From NCBI GenBank assembly GCA_035319065.1, contig DATHDM010000316.1, positions 14,205 to 78,204 of the forward strand: a stretch of DNA of 64,000 nucleotides. Direction: 5' to 3'. The notes under the pieces were generated by a model. It saw nothing but the letters and a program-made list of their open reading frames with translations, was not told the origin of the DNA and searched no databases. Of the stretch, positions 33,267 through 41,622 are shown piece after piece. The position numbers were made by a program, and so were the translations under genes. Position 1 is the stretch's first letter, and every line of letters begins with the position of its first letter. This DNA is from DASPRM01 sp035319065 (lineage in GTDB: Bacteria > Acidobacteriota > Terriglobia > Terriglobales > Acidobacteriaceae).

Positions 33267-34118
33267 TCATCCCATCAGCAGTTCGCGCGCCCGCTGTGTG
33301 GCTTTGACCACCGCGCGGATCAGCGTCACCCGCAAGCCGCCCTCCTCCAACTCCAACAGGCCATCAATGGTGCAGCCGGCGGGCGTAGTGACCGCATCCT
33401 TCAGCAGCGCGGGATGGTCGCCGGTTTCGAGCACCACCTTGGCTGCGCCCAGCGCAGTCTGCGCCGCCAGCAGCGTGGCAAGATCGCGTGGCAGGCCGAC
33501 TTTTACTCCGGCTTCCGCCAGCGACTCCAGGATCACGTAGATGTAAGCCGGCCCGCTCGCCGAGAGCGCGGTGCAGGCGTCCATGTGCTGCTCATCCACC
33601 AGCACGGTCTTGCCCACGGAATCGAACAGGGTGCGCGCGATCTCCAGGTGATCGGCGGTAGCGAAGCGGCCCTTGGCGATCGCCGTCATGCCGCAGCGCA
33701 GCATGCTGGGGGTGTTGGGCATGGCGCGAACCACGGGCACGTCGGAGTCGAGGTGCTTCTCGATGTACGCCGTGGGCACGGACGCGGCCACGGAAATCAC
33801 CAACTGCGAGGGCTTGACGGCATGCCTGATCTCATGCAGCACGCCGCTCACCACCTGCGGCTTCACTCCAAGCACGATGATGTCCGCCTTGCGCACCGCA
33901 GCCACGTTATCGGTGCCTACCGCCACCTGGAGCTTCTCCGCCACCCGCCCGGCGCGCTCCTCGTGCTTGACCGTGGCTGTGGTCTGGTTGCGTGCGAGGA
34001 TGCCGTTGTCCAGCAGTGCCTGCAGCAGGATGCCTCCGATCTTGCCCGCACCCAGCAGCGCAAGCCGCTGCCCGCCCAGCCCCTTTTCGTTGCTCGTCGT
34101 GTGTTTTGTCTTTGCCAT
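33267..34118 (-). CDS. proC: Pyrroline-5-carboxylate reductase
   Basis: ProC makes proline from pyrroline-5-carboxylate with NAD(P)H. The 283-residue protein begins with a Lys-rich stretch, then the Rossmann loop LALLGAGKIGGILLQALL; further family blocks are VLGVKPQVV, MPNTPSMLRCGMTA, and the C-terminal dimer region ALSASGPAYIYVILESLAEAGV with TPAGCTIDGLLELEEGGLR. ATG at 34118 has AGGGGAAG just upstream. It ends 24 bases from the radical SAM gene, facing it. A hairpin terminator at 34174-34212 separates it from the racemase-like gene upstream, so it is transcribed on its own. Confidence 0.95.
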   Translation of the reverse strand: MAKTKHTTSNEKGLGGQRLALLGAGKIGGILLQALLDNGILARNQTTATVKHEERAGRVAEKLQVAVGTDNVAAVRKADIIVLGVKPQVVSGVLHEIRHAVKPSQLVISVAASVPTAYIEKHLDSDVPVVRAMPNTPSMLRCGMTAIAKGRFATADHLEIARTLFDSVGKTVLVDEQHMDACTALSASGPAYIYVILESLAEAGVKVGLPRDLATLLAAQTALGAAKVVLETGDHPALLKDAVTTPAGCTIDGLLELEEGGLRVTLIRAVVKATQRARELLMG

Positions 34119-34173
34119 TAGCTTCCCCTCTGGTTTGCCTTCCGTGTGGTAGCGAGCGCAGCTTTACCTGCCC

Positions 34174-34212
34174 AAAACACAACGACCCGCGATGCCGGGC
34201 ACCGTGGGTCGT
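34174..34212 (-). terminator. Terminator between the racemase-like gene and proC
   Basis: ACGACCC (34182-34188) pairs with GGGTCGT (34206-34212) and the inner TGCC/GGCA continues the stem, about 14 pairs in all with one mismatch. On the minus strand TTGTGTTTTGGG follows. It lies 165 bases after the racemase-like stop and 56 bases before proC. Confidence 0.6.
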
Positions 34213-34378
34213 GGGAAACTCGCTTGTACGGCTCGTCTCTCAGCTCAACTGCACACCACCCACGCTGCCCGCGTCGGGACGCGGGAACGCCGGTCGCGGA
34301 TACGCGCTGCCGGTGCGAATTGGGAGGGCAGTGTTGCTCATTGCCGTGCCGCTAAGGTACATGGGAAGCTCGGCCAGG

Positions 34379-35092
34379 TCAACCGCAGCCTGCGACCGCC
34401 GCCGCCCCGACCGCCCGGCGCAGGGCCGCTCGCGCCAGCAAGCGCGTCGAATCCAGCGTGGGCAGCGGCGAGTTCGCTGGGCATACAAGCAGCGGAATCT
34501 CCGTGCACCCCAGCACCACCGCGTCGCAACCCTGGCTCTGCATGCGCGCGATCACCGTCTGGAAATACGCCAGGGCTTCCGGCTTGAATTGTCCATACAC
34601 CAGCTCGTCCATGATGATCTGGTTGATGCACTCGCGCTCCTCCCGCTGGGGACGAAGAAACTCCAGCCCGCGGGCGCGCAGCTTGTCCGGGTAAACGTCG
34701 CTTTCCACCAGATACTTGGTGCCGGTGATGGCCAGCTTGCGATAGCCATGCCGAACGGCTTCTGTGGCCACCTCATCGGCTATATGCAGCCAGGGCAGTG
34801 GCGAGCGGTCGACCACTCTGGGCAGCGCCTGGTGCGCAGTGTTGTCCGGGCAGATGAGAAAGTCGGCCCCGGCGGCGGCCAGCTTGTTCGCGGACGAAAG
34901 CATCATTTCGGCCACACCTTGCCAATCGTCCACGTATATGTGGCGCATGTATTCGGCCAGCGGGAGGGTGTGCATGGTGACTTCGGGATGGTTGTGCGGA
35001 CCCAGCAGCGAGGCCCCCTCGATGCAGATCGTCCGGTAGCAGAGCGCGGCGCCCTCGGCGCTGACTGCAACAATACCAATATGCTCAGGCAT
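34379..35092 (-). CDS. Aspartate/glutamate racemase-family protein
   Basis: A 237-residue cofactor-independent racemase relative. The two catalytic cysteines are Cys81 in ICPDNTAHQ and Cys196 in VVLGCTEIP, at the expected spacing. GTKYLVESDVYPDKLRARGLEFL is also typical of the Asp/Glu/hydantoin racemase superfamily. It may interconvert aspartate or glutamate enantiomers, or act in related ways. The ATG at 35092 has no good ribosome site, but AATAAT lies ten bases upstream, so the leader would be only a few bases long. The adenosine-deaminase gene lies 149 bases upstream on the same strand. Confidence 0.88.
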   Translation of the reverse strand: MPEHIGIVAVSAEGAALCYRTICIEGASLLGPHNHPEVTMHTLPLAEYMRHIYVDDWQGVAEMMLSSANKLAAAGADFLICPDNTAHQALPRVVDRSPLPWLHIADEVATEAVRHGYRKLAITGTKYLVESDVYPDKLRARGLEFLRPQREERECINQIIMDELVYGQFKPEALAYFQTVIARMQSQGCDAVVLGCTEIPLLVCPANSPLPTLDSTRLLARAALRRAVGAAAVAGCG

Positions 35093-35241
35093 AAGCGGAT
35101 TGATTATTGAACGCGCCTCGAGGACTCCGGAAAATCGAGCCCGTGTGCGGCGCGGATGTTCGTGTCCGGGCCTTTGTCATCGCAGGCGGGCTTGCCGCGG
35201 ATCTCGAAATCGCTGGCCTGGAAAATCGAGAGAAATCGCGA

Positions 35242-36306
35242 TCAACCGTGCGGGCCGACCAATGCCAAGTACTCCTGCTTCCGCTCCTCGGGCAGAAACG
35301 ACGCGCGGAAGGAGTTTATGGCTAGCGCACGCAAGTCTCGATCGCTGAGCCCGAATATCTGTTGGGCAAGCTGGTACTCGCGGTTGAGCGAGGTCAGGAA
35401 CATCTCCGGGTCATCGGTGTTGAGTGTGACCATCATGCCGTGGTCAAGAAATGAGGGCATGGGGTGCTGGCGAAGCTCGGCACAGCAGCCGGTGTGCAGG
35501 TTGCTGGAGAGGCATACCTCGATCGGGATCTGCGACCCGGCCAGCCGCTGCATGAGGGCGGGATCGCGCCCTGCACTTAGCCCGTGCCCGATTCGCTCCG
35601 CTCCCAGGTGATCGATCGCCGCCGCAATCGACTCCGGCCCCGAGCTCTCGCCTGCGTGGCAGGTCAGCCGAAGTCCGTGCCTGCGCGCCTGGGCGTAGAC
35701 CTCGGGGAACAGCTCGGGACCGGCCCGCTGCTCATCGCCGCCAATGCCGAAGCCCACCACGCCGCGCTCGCGGTAGATGATCGCCTCCTCCACGACCCGC
35801 AGCGCGGCCTCGGGGCCGAAGTGGCGGGTAGCATCGAAGATCCACAGCAGGGACACGCCAAAGTCGCGCTCACCACGCTCTCGACCGCGCTCAAGGCCTG
35901 CGAAGATGGGGGCAAACTCCTGGCCTCTCCAGTGGATCACTCCCACCGAAACGTACACCTCGGCGTGGAGCACATTTTCCGCCGCCAGTTTTCTCATCAG
36001 CCGGTAGGTGATCAGCTCGTAGTCCTCGGGCGTGCGCAGCCGCTCGGAGACCGCCTTGAACGCCATCAGAAAGCCGAGAAAATCCGTATAGCGGTAAAGC
36101 CTTTCGACATCCGACTCGGTAAGTTCCTTGCCGCTATCGGGATTGAAAGCGTAGCGGCTGTTCTCCACGCGCAGCGGCGTATTGTGACGTCGGCTCAGCT
36201 CGGCCAGAGTGGGCGGATCGACTGATCCCTCGAGATGGAGATGCAGCTCTGCCTTGGGAAGCCCGCGAATAAACTCGCTGACCTGCAGGTCCTGCTGGGG
36301 TGACAT
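35242..36306 (-). CDS. add: Adenosine deaminase family protein
   Basis: A 354-residue metal-dependent amidohydrolase. Zinc ligands His22 and His24 lie in ELHLHLEGS; later blocks are CHAGES, IGHGLSAGRD, EVCLSSNLHTG and MVTLNTDDPEMF, giving the catalytic Glu, His and Asp. It removes the amino group of adenosine or a relative. Aminodeoxyfutalosine deaminase of the menaquinone futalosine pathway looks much the same, and no neighbour decides between them, so the symbol is provisional. GGAGGG sits only two bases before the ATG, while TTAACT stands near leaderless spacing. Confidence 0.85.
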   Translation of the reverse strand: MSPQQDLQVSEFIRGLPKAELHLHLEGSVDPPTLAELSRRHNTPLRVENSRYAFNPDSGKELTESDVERLYRYTDFLGFLMAFKAVSERLRTPEDYELITYRLMRKLAAENVLHAEVYVSVGVIHWRGQEFAPIFAGLERGRERGERDFGVSLLWIFDATRHFGPEAALRVVEEAIIYRERGVVGFGIGGDEQRAGPELFPEVYAQARRHGLRLTCHAGESSGPESIAAAIDHLGAERIGHGLSAGRDPALMQRLAGSQIPIEVCLSSNLHTGCCAELRQHPMPSFLDHGMMVTLNTDDPEMFLTSLNREYQLAQQIFGLSDRDLRALAINSFRASFLPEERKQEYLALVGPHG

Positions 36307-36391
36307 TCCCTCCAGTTAAGCACACTTGGAAACAACCTTGCGCTTCCTGTGGTGCCAACACCCTGCCCCGCGGCTGTGATGAAATAGGCGC

Positions 36392-36979
36392 ATGCCTCTT
36401 ATCCTCGCCTCTTCGTCACCGCGGCGCCGTGAATTGCTCGAATCCGCGGCCATACCCTTCATCGCGCAGCCGGCCGACGTCCCCGAGGTACACACTCCCG
36501 GCGAGACGCCCACTGAGTTCTCCGAACGCCTGGCACGGGAAAAAGCCCGCGCCGTCTGGCAGAGCCTCCCGTCCACCGACGGCGCCTTCGTCCTGGGCGC
36601 CGATACCATCGTAGTTGTTGACGAGCACATCCTGGGCAAGCCCACGAGCCCCGGCGACGCCGCTCGCATGTTGCGCCTTATCTCCGGACGCGCCCACCTG
36701 GTCACCACCAGCGTATGCCTCGTCCGCGCCCGCTCTGCCGGCGATCTCCCGTTGGAAGACGTCCGTAGCGAGACCACGCGCGTGATCGTTTCCCCCATCA
36801 GCCAGGAGGAGATTTCCGAATACGTCGCCCGGGGCGAGCCCATGGACAAAGCGGGGGCTTATGCCATCCAGGGCATCGCCGGACGCTGGATCCCGCGCAT
36901 CGAAGGCTGCTACTTCAATATCGTCGGCCTGCCAATCCATCTGGTCTACCGTATGCTCCGCGAGCATGGCGCGCTCTGA
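36392..36979 (+). CDS. maf: Maf-family nucleoside triphosphate pyrophosphatase
   Basis: Maf proteins hydrolyse canonical and modified nucleoside triphosphates (dTTP/UTP or m7GTP) and were first named for septum effects in Bacillus. The 195-residue protein begins LILASSSPRRRELLESA, then GADTIVVVDEHILGKP, and ends with DKAGAYAIQGIAGRWIPRIEGCYFNIVGLP, all family landmarks; the KAGAYAIQG form resembles the dTTP/UTP subgroup. The ATG has no ribosome site but TGAAAT ends six bases upstream. It is divergent from the adenosine-deaminase gene. Confidence 0.95.
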   Translation: MPLILASSSPRRRELLESAAIPFIAQPADVPEVHTPGETPTEFSERLAREKARAVWQSLPSTDGAFVLGADTIVVVDEHILGKPTSPGDAARMLRLISGRAHLVTTSVCLVRARSAGDLPLEDVRSETTRVIVSPISQEEISEYVARGEPMDKAGAYAIQGIAGRWIPRIEGCYFNIVGLPIHLVYRMLREHGAL

Positions 36980-37214
36980 AAATTCCCCCAAAGCTTCAAC
37001 CTTGCGGACGACGGCACCTGCCCGGCGGGCTAGCGTGCGCGACTAGTTGCGTCCATGCAAACTCTGCTAGTCTGGGGGCAAAATCTACATTCAAGCGCTC
37101 CGCCGACAACAAATAACCATCTTAAAATCAATAACTTGCATTTGGCAATCCCACTGCACTTGAGCTGAGTACCGTTCCAACGGAAGAACCTACTCACCTG
37201 CCGGGAGACTCCCC

Positions 37215-37742
37215 GTGGCTCACAGAAAGCCGAAGCTCCTCTGCATCGACGACGATGCCCAAGGCCTGATTGTGCGCAAACACCTGCTGGAGGTCTACGG
37301 CTTCGAGGTGACCACCTGCACCAGCCCGCGGCAGGGCCTGCGTCTCTTCCAGTTCCGCGACGACGTGGACCTGGCGGTAGTCGACTTCAACATGCCCGAC
37401 ATGGACGGGGTTACCCTCGCTGGAGAGATGAAGCGCGTGCGTCCCGACGTCCCCGTGGTGGTGCTCTCGGCCCTCCCCTGGCTGCCCGAGCATACTCCCA
37501 AGACCTACGATCTGTTTCTTACCAAGATGGAGTCGGGACTGGAGATCAGCAAACGGCTCACCGCGCTGCTGGAGTCGCGGCCCGCCCACGGCACCAAGCG
37601 GCGCCGCACTCCCCTGATTCGGAAGAGTTCTGCATTGGCGGGCGTTCTGGCGGGTGTGGTGGTCGAGAGCGCCGCCCGCCACCTGCATTTCGGCCGCAGA
37701 AAGCCCCACCGCACCATGACCTACAACGGCGTGGCCAGCTGA
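37215..37742 (+). CDS. Stand-alone response regulator receiver protein
   Basis: A 175-residue protein with a CheY-like receiver domain at residues 6-118: acidic pocket DDD at 12-14, phosphoacceptor Asp57 in VVDFNMPDMDG, and the switch Lys in LFLTKME. There is no DNA-binding or enzymatic output domain. Residues 120-175 are basic with a short hydrophobic stretch (SALAGVLAGVVV). The start is GTG with GGGAG eight bases upstream. No sensor kinase gene is near, so the partner is unknown. It could act by protein-protein contact. Confidence 0.88.
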   Translation: MAHRKPKLLCIDDDAQGLIVRKHLLEVYGFEVTTCTSPRQGLRLFQFRDDVDLAVVDFNMPDMDGVTLAGEMKRVRPDVPVVVLSALPWLPEHTPKTYDLFLTKMESGLEISKRLTALLESRPAHGTKRRRTPLIRKSSALAGVLAGVVVESAARHLHFGRRKPHRTMTYNGVAS

Positions 37743-37796
37743 TCCTGACGGACCGGGGATCCTTGGCACTGTTTCCGTTGGTTGGTCCTGTCTTTC

Positions 37797-39656
37797 CTAC
37801 ACCTTCGCGAGCTTGCGCGCGCCCCCGGCCAGCTCGCTCTCTGCGCCCCAGGCGCGTGCCGTCTGGTCCAGATAAAGCAACACAGCGCACACCACCGCTC
37901 CCACCGCCAGCATCAGTCCCACGCTGGTCTGCCCGAGCAGCAGCTTGCCCGTGCCCAGCAGCGCGCAATAGATCATGCCGCAGCCCAACACCCAGGCTAT
38001 GAGGTTGCGCCCCAGGTCGCGGTTGGGAGCCACATCCTGTACCCGCGCCGCCACCGGCCGCCAGCCGCGCACATCAGGGCGCACCTTGCGGTAGAAGCGG
38101 TCCAGCACCTCTTCGTGCTCGGGGCGAGTCACGAGCGTGACCGCCACCCACACCACAGTAGCCACCACGGTTGTCGTCAGCGCGGTCTTGGCGAACAGCA
38201 CCGAGCTGGCGCCGGAGAACGGCGATCCGCGCCCCATGACGCGCATCCACAACCCGCTCCAGTTGAGCACGGTTGTCACCAGCAGGGAGGTTGCCATGGC
38301 GGAGATCTCGCTCCAAGCATTGATCCGCCACCAGTACCACCGCAGAATGTAGACCGCGCCCGTGCCCGCGCCGATCTGAAGCACGATCTGCCAGCCGGAC
38401 CCGATCGACGCCAGCTGCAGCGACACCCACGCTGAGGCGATCACGAGCAGCACTGTCGCCAGCCGCGAGGCATTCACGTAATGCTGCTCGCTGGCGTTCT
38501 TCTTCAGGAATCGCCGGTAAAAATCCGCAACCAGGTACGACGCGCCCCAGTTCAGCTGCGTCGCCACCGTGGACATGAAGGCCGCCAGAAATCCAGCGAT
38601 GGCCACGCCCCGCCAGGCGTGCGGCAGGTGCTGATTGAGCATCAGGATGTAGCCGCTCTCGGGCTGCGCCAGATTGGGATAGAGGACGATTACCGCCAGC
38701 GCGGTGATGATCCAGGGCCAGGGACGCAGAGCGTAGTGCGCCACGTTGAACCACAGCACGGAAAGCAGCCCGTTGCGCTCATCCTTGGCGCTGAAGATTC
38801 GCTGCGCGATGTATCCGCCGCCCCCCGGTTCCGCCCCCGGATACCAGAACGCCCACCACTGCAGTCCGAGGTTCACCAGAAACGTGATCACCGGATACGC
38901 CCACAGCGGCTCTGCCGTCAGCCCGCGTGAAAAATCGGGCAGTACGCGCAGCGGATTGGAAGCCTGTGCGCCGCCGGCAGCCGACATCGCGCTCAGCCGG
39001 GCGATCATCACGTCCATGCCGCCGATCGCCCTGACGGCGTAGAACGCCAGCGCGATCACAATCCCCATCTTCAGGCAGAACTGGAAAAGGTCAGTCCACA
39101 GCACCCCCCACAGCCCGCCCAATGACACGTACAGGCCGGTGAAGGGAACGATGAACAAAACGGTTATGGCGAGCGCCGAGCGCTCGCTGACTCCCATCGT
39201 CGTGCCCACGATACTGACCATGGCGCGAGTGACCCAGCCCAGGATCAGACAGTTCATAAGCAAGCCGAGATAGATGGCGCGGAAGCCACGCAAGAATGCG
39301 GCCGGTTTGCCTGCATAGCGGATCTCGGCGAACTCGACGTCGGTGATCACCCCGCTGCGCCGCCACAAGCGCGCGAACAGAAACACCGTCATCATGCCGG
39401 ACAGCAGCATGCTCCACCACAGCCAGTTCCCCCCAACTCCTTGGCGATAGACCAGCCCGGTGACCACCAGCGGCGTATCGGCGGCGAAAGTGGTGGCTAC
39501 CATCGACGTCCCAGCCAGCCACCAGGAGACATCGCGGCCGGAGACGAAGTATTCGTCCACGCTCTTCCCCGAACGGCTGCGGAAATAGAGGCCCAGCAGT
39601 AGCGTGATTCCCAGGTAGGCGGCAATCGCGGTCCAGTCCAGCAGGGTGAAGTTCAT
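37797..39656 (-). CDS. Sodium:solute symporter family protein
   Basis: A 619-residue SSS-family transporter with about 13 membrane helices. The N-terminal YFVSGRDVSWWLAGTSMVATTFAADTP is the family's signature region, and the later STVATQLNWGASYLVADFYRR is also conserved. SSS members carry sugars, amino acids, vitamins or ions into the cell with Na+. The substrate cannot be assigned from the sequence; the FAADTPLVVTG form occurs in proteins often annotated only as Na+/solute symporters. It converges with the receiver gene. No binding-protein or catabolic operon adjoins. Confidence 0.9.
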   Translation of the reverse strand: MNFTLLDWTAIAAYLGITLLLGLYFRSRSGKSVDEYFVSGRDVSWWLAGTSMVATTFAADTPLVVTGLVYRQGVGGNWLWWSMLLSGMMTVFLFARLWRRSGVITDVEFAEIRYAGKPAAFLRGFRAIYLGLLMNCLILGWVTRAMVSIVGTTMGVSERSALAITVLFIVPFTGLYVSLGGLWGVLWTDLFQFCLKMGIVIALAFYAVRAIGGMDVMIARLSAMSAAGGAQASNPLRVLPDFSRGLTAEPLWAYPVITFLVNLGLQWWAFWYPGAEPGGGGYIAQRIFSAKDERNGLLSVLWFNVAHYALRPWPWIITALAVIVLYPNLAQPESGYILMLNQHLPHAWRGVAIAGFLAAFMSTVATQLNWGASYLVADFYRRFLKKNASEQHYVNASRLATVLLVIASAWVSLQLASIGSGWQIVLQIGAGTGAVYILRWYWWRINAWSEISAMATSLLVTTVLNWSGLWMRVMGRGSPFSGASSVLFAKTALTTTVVATVVWVAVTLVTRPEHEEVLDRFYRKVRPDVRGWRPVAARVQDVAPNRDLGRNLIAWVLGCGMIYCALLGTGKLLLGQTSVGLMLAVGAVVCAVLLYLDQTARAWGAESELAGGARKLAKV

Positions 39657-39819
39657 GCGGGGCTACTTTCTTCTGACGGCACTCAGTAGTTCCGGCTTTG
39701 TGAAGGCTCCGGGTGCGGCCATATCTTTCTGATTCCCAGGTGGCCTGTCAATTCTGCCCCTCGACGCTCCGAGGCGCTGAGTGCTTCCCCGTCCCCGCCG
39801 TTCAGTTCCGGGCGCGTTC

Positions 39820-40536
39820 CTAGTCGTCCTTGAGCGACTTCGGATCCGACAGGTTGCGCGGCGACCTCTGGTTCAGCAGCGACACCAGCTTCTGGCCCGA
39901 CGCCGGCGTTCCCACCGCATGCTCGCGGACAATCTGCTTGGCGCTCAGCTTCCGCCCGTAGAGGTTTTCGTTCGCCCCGTTGTCCTGGCGAAGGGTTGAG
40001 CCCTCCAGCGAGACCCCGGCAAACAGCCCGCGCGAACGCGAATAGGACAGGATCTCGGCCCGCATCACGATGTCGGTCGCGGCAGTCGCATCGCGCCCCT
40101 TGGGGCCAGCCGCAGCGGCGGCATCGGCTCCCAGCTTCACTTTGCTTTTCAGCAGCGAACTCGCACCGCGCGGATTCATCACCAGCAGCACGAAATCCGT
40201 CTCCTCGCCGCCCAACTGGAACCCGATGTTCGCTCCCTCCAGCGCATACATTGCCGGGGTGCCCCACGAGCCGGTGTAGTGTTCTCCAGAGCGACAAACC
40301 ATGGCGCCGCGACCGAAGCTGCCGCCCACCCCGACGGCCAGCTTCTTCACCCCGGGCAGCACCAGGACGCACTCAGCCCGGTTCAAGAGGTCCTTGGGAA
40401 TGCCGTCGGGAATGTCGAGGATCTCCTGCATCACTCGGCCCGATTCTTCCAGCCGGTCAACTTCGCGGTGCTTGCCAAAACTCTGGAGCGGGCAAAAGAG
40501 CGAGATGAGAACGAGTACAGTGACAGCTTTTCGCAT
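39820..40536 (-). CDS. SYLF-domain lipid-binding protein
   Basis: A 238-residue exported protein: signal peptide MRKAVTVLVLISLFCPLQSFG, then a SYLF (formerly DUF500) domain. Recognisable blocks are IPKDLLNRAECVLVLPGVKK, GGSFGRGAMVCR, GFQLGGEETDFVLLVMN and SYSRSRGLFAGVSLEGS. SYLF domains bind phosphoinositides in eukaryotes; in bacteria they are periplasmic or outer-membrane proteins of uncertain role. A G-run precedes the ATG. It lies 163 bases upstream of the symporter on the same strand and downstream of the S9 peptidase/epimerase pair. Confidence 0.9.
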   Translation of the reverse strand: MRKAVTVLVLISLFCPLQSFGKHREVDRLEESGRVMQEILDIPDGIPKDLLNRAECVLVLPGVKKLAVGVGGSFGRGAMVCRSGEHYTGSWGTPAMYALEGANIGFQLGGEETDFVLLVMNPRGASSLLKSKVKLGADAAAAAGPKGRDATAATDIVMRAEILSYSRSRGLFAGVSLEGSTLRQDNGANENLYGRKLSAKQIVREHAVGTPASGQKLVSLLNQRSPRNLSDPKSLKDD

Positions 40537-40686
40537 GCCAACATCCCCCCATTTTCTGGCCGGTTGGTTTCGACCATCATTTCCCGTCCCCGGGCGCCGG
40601 ACCAGATTACCTAAGACGATGGATCAGGGGGCGGGGGTTACCCCGACTACGGATTCGCCTGTAGATTTAGCCGATATCCCCTGGAT

Positions 40687-41622
40687 TCAGTCTCGGCTTG
40701 CCGGGACGTCGCCGACTGGCCACGGCCAGATACCATGCACCGGCTTCCAGCCCAGAATCTGGCTGGCCTTATGATGGGAGCATCGATACGACGGGTGCCT
40801 CGGCCTGCTCGGGTCCAGGCCAGGGCGCGGCGCCCCAATTAAGTCGGCAAGCCGCTCGAGGTAGTCGCGGTAGCGGATCGGCTCATCGCAGATGTTGAAG
40901 GTCGAGCCTGCGGGAGCCCGCTCGAGCGCAAGGACGTAGGCAGCGGCAGCATCCTCGACGTTCACGGGCGAGATCCAGTTCTTGCCGTCGCCGGCAATGG
41001 TCTTCTCTCCGCGCTTCAACGCCTGGATCTGGCGCTCCTGAGCTGTGCCCGGACCTACGAAGTGTCCCCCGCGGAGCACGGCCCATCGCATCGCCGTGTG
41101 ATGATGGCGGAAGAGCCGCATCATCGATTCCACGATCGCCACTGGTTGGCAGAGGTGGGCGCGCTCCGCCGACTTATCGAGCGGAGCCGACTCATCCAGC
41201 CAATCCTCGCCGCCATCGCGGTAGGCCATCACCACGCTCTGTGCCAGGAAGCACTTCACTCCCGCCTCAAGCGCTGCTCGCTGCAGCCGTCCGGTACCGC
41301 GAGTACGAAGCTGGGTGTTGCGATCCCATGCTCCCGGCGCCGCCGGATCGCCCGGGATGGCCGTTGCCGCGTGAATCACGGCATCGCAGCCCTCTAACTG
41401 CGACACGAGTCGAGACTCAGCGCCGGACTCCAGCAGATCACACTGGACGCTCTCAAGGCGTGCCTCAGGGAACGTCTGCCTCACCACCGGCATGGTCCTC
41501 CAGAGCCGGTTGGCATTCTCGACATCGCGCGCCAGGCAACGCACCGAGTGTCCGGCTGCCAGCAATTGCGGAATCAGGGCGCGGCCGAGGACGCCGGTTG
41601 GTCCCGCTACCGCCACCTTCAC
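40687..41622 (-). CDS. NAD(P)-dependent epimerase/dehydratase-like protein
   Basis: A 311-residue Rossmann-fold protein of the atypical/extended SDR type: VAVAGPTGVLGRALIPQLL at the N-terminus, CDAVIHAATAIPG, the active-site-like QSVVMAYRDG, and ISPVNVEDAAAAYVLALE. It resembles NAD-dependent epimerases and NmrA-like proteins; the substrate is unknown. The start is GTG, and its first four bases overlap the stop of the S9 peptidase gene (GTGA), so translation is probably coupled. Because of that, the pair may act in the same process, although no link is known. Confidence 0.82.
   Translation of the reverse strand: MKVAVAGPTGVLGRALIPQLLAAGHSVRCLARDVENANRLWRTMPVVRQTFPEARLESVQCDLLESGAESRLVSQLEGCDAVIHAATAIPGDPAAPGAWDRNTQLRTRGTGRLQRAALEAGVKCFLAQSVVMAYRDGGEDWLDESAPLDKSAERAHLCQPVAIVESMMRLFRHHHTAMRWAVLRGGHFVGPGTAQERQIQALKRGEKTIAGDGKNWISPVNVEDAAAAYVLALERAPAGSTFNICDEPIRYRDYLERLADLIGAPRPGLDPSRPRHPSYRCSHHKASQILGWKPVHGIWPWPVGDVPASRD

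Noticed and set aside
34240..34488. Small overlapping frames in the gap between proC and the racemase-like gene
   Set aside because: They overlap the racemase 3' end or the terminator and show no ribosome site or coding pattern.
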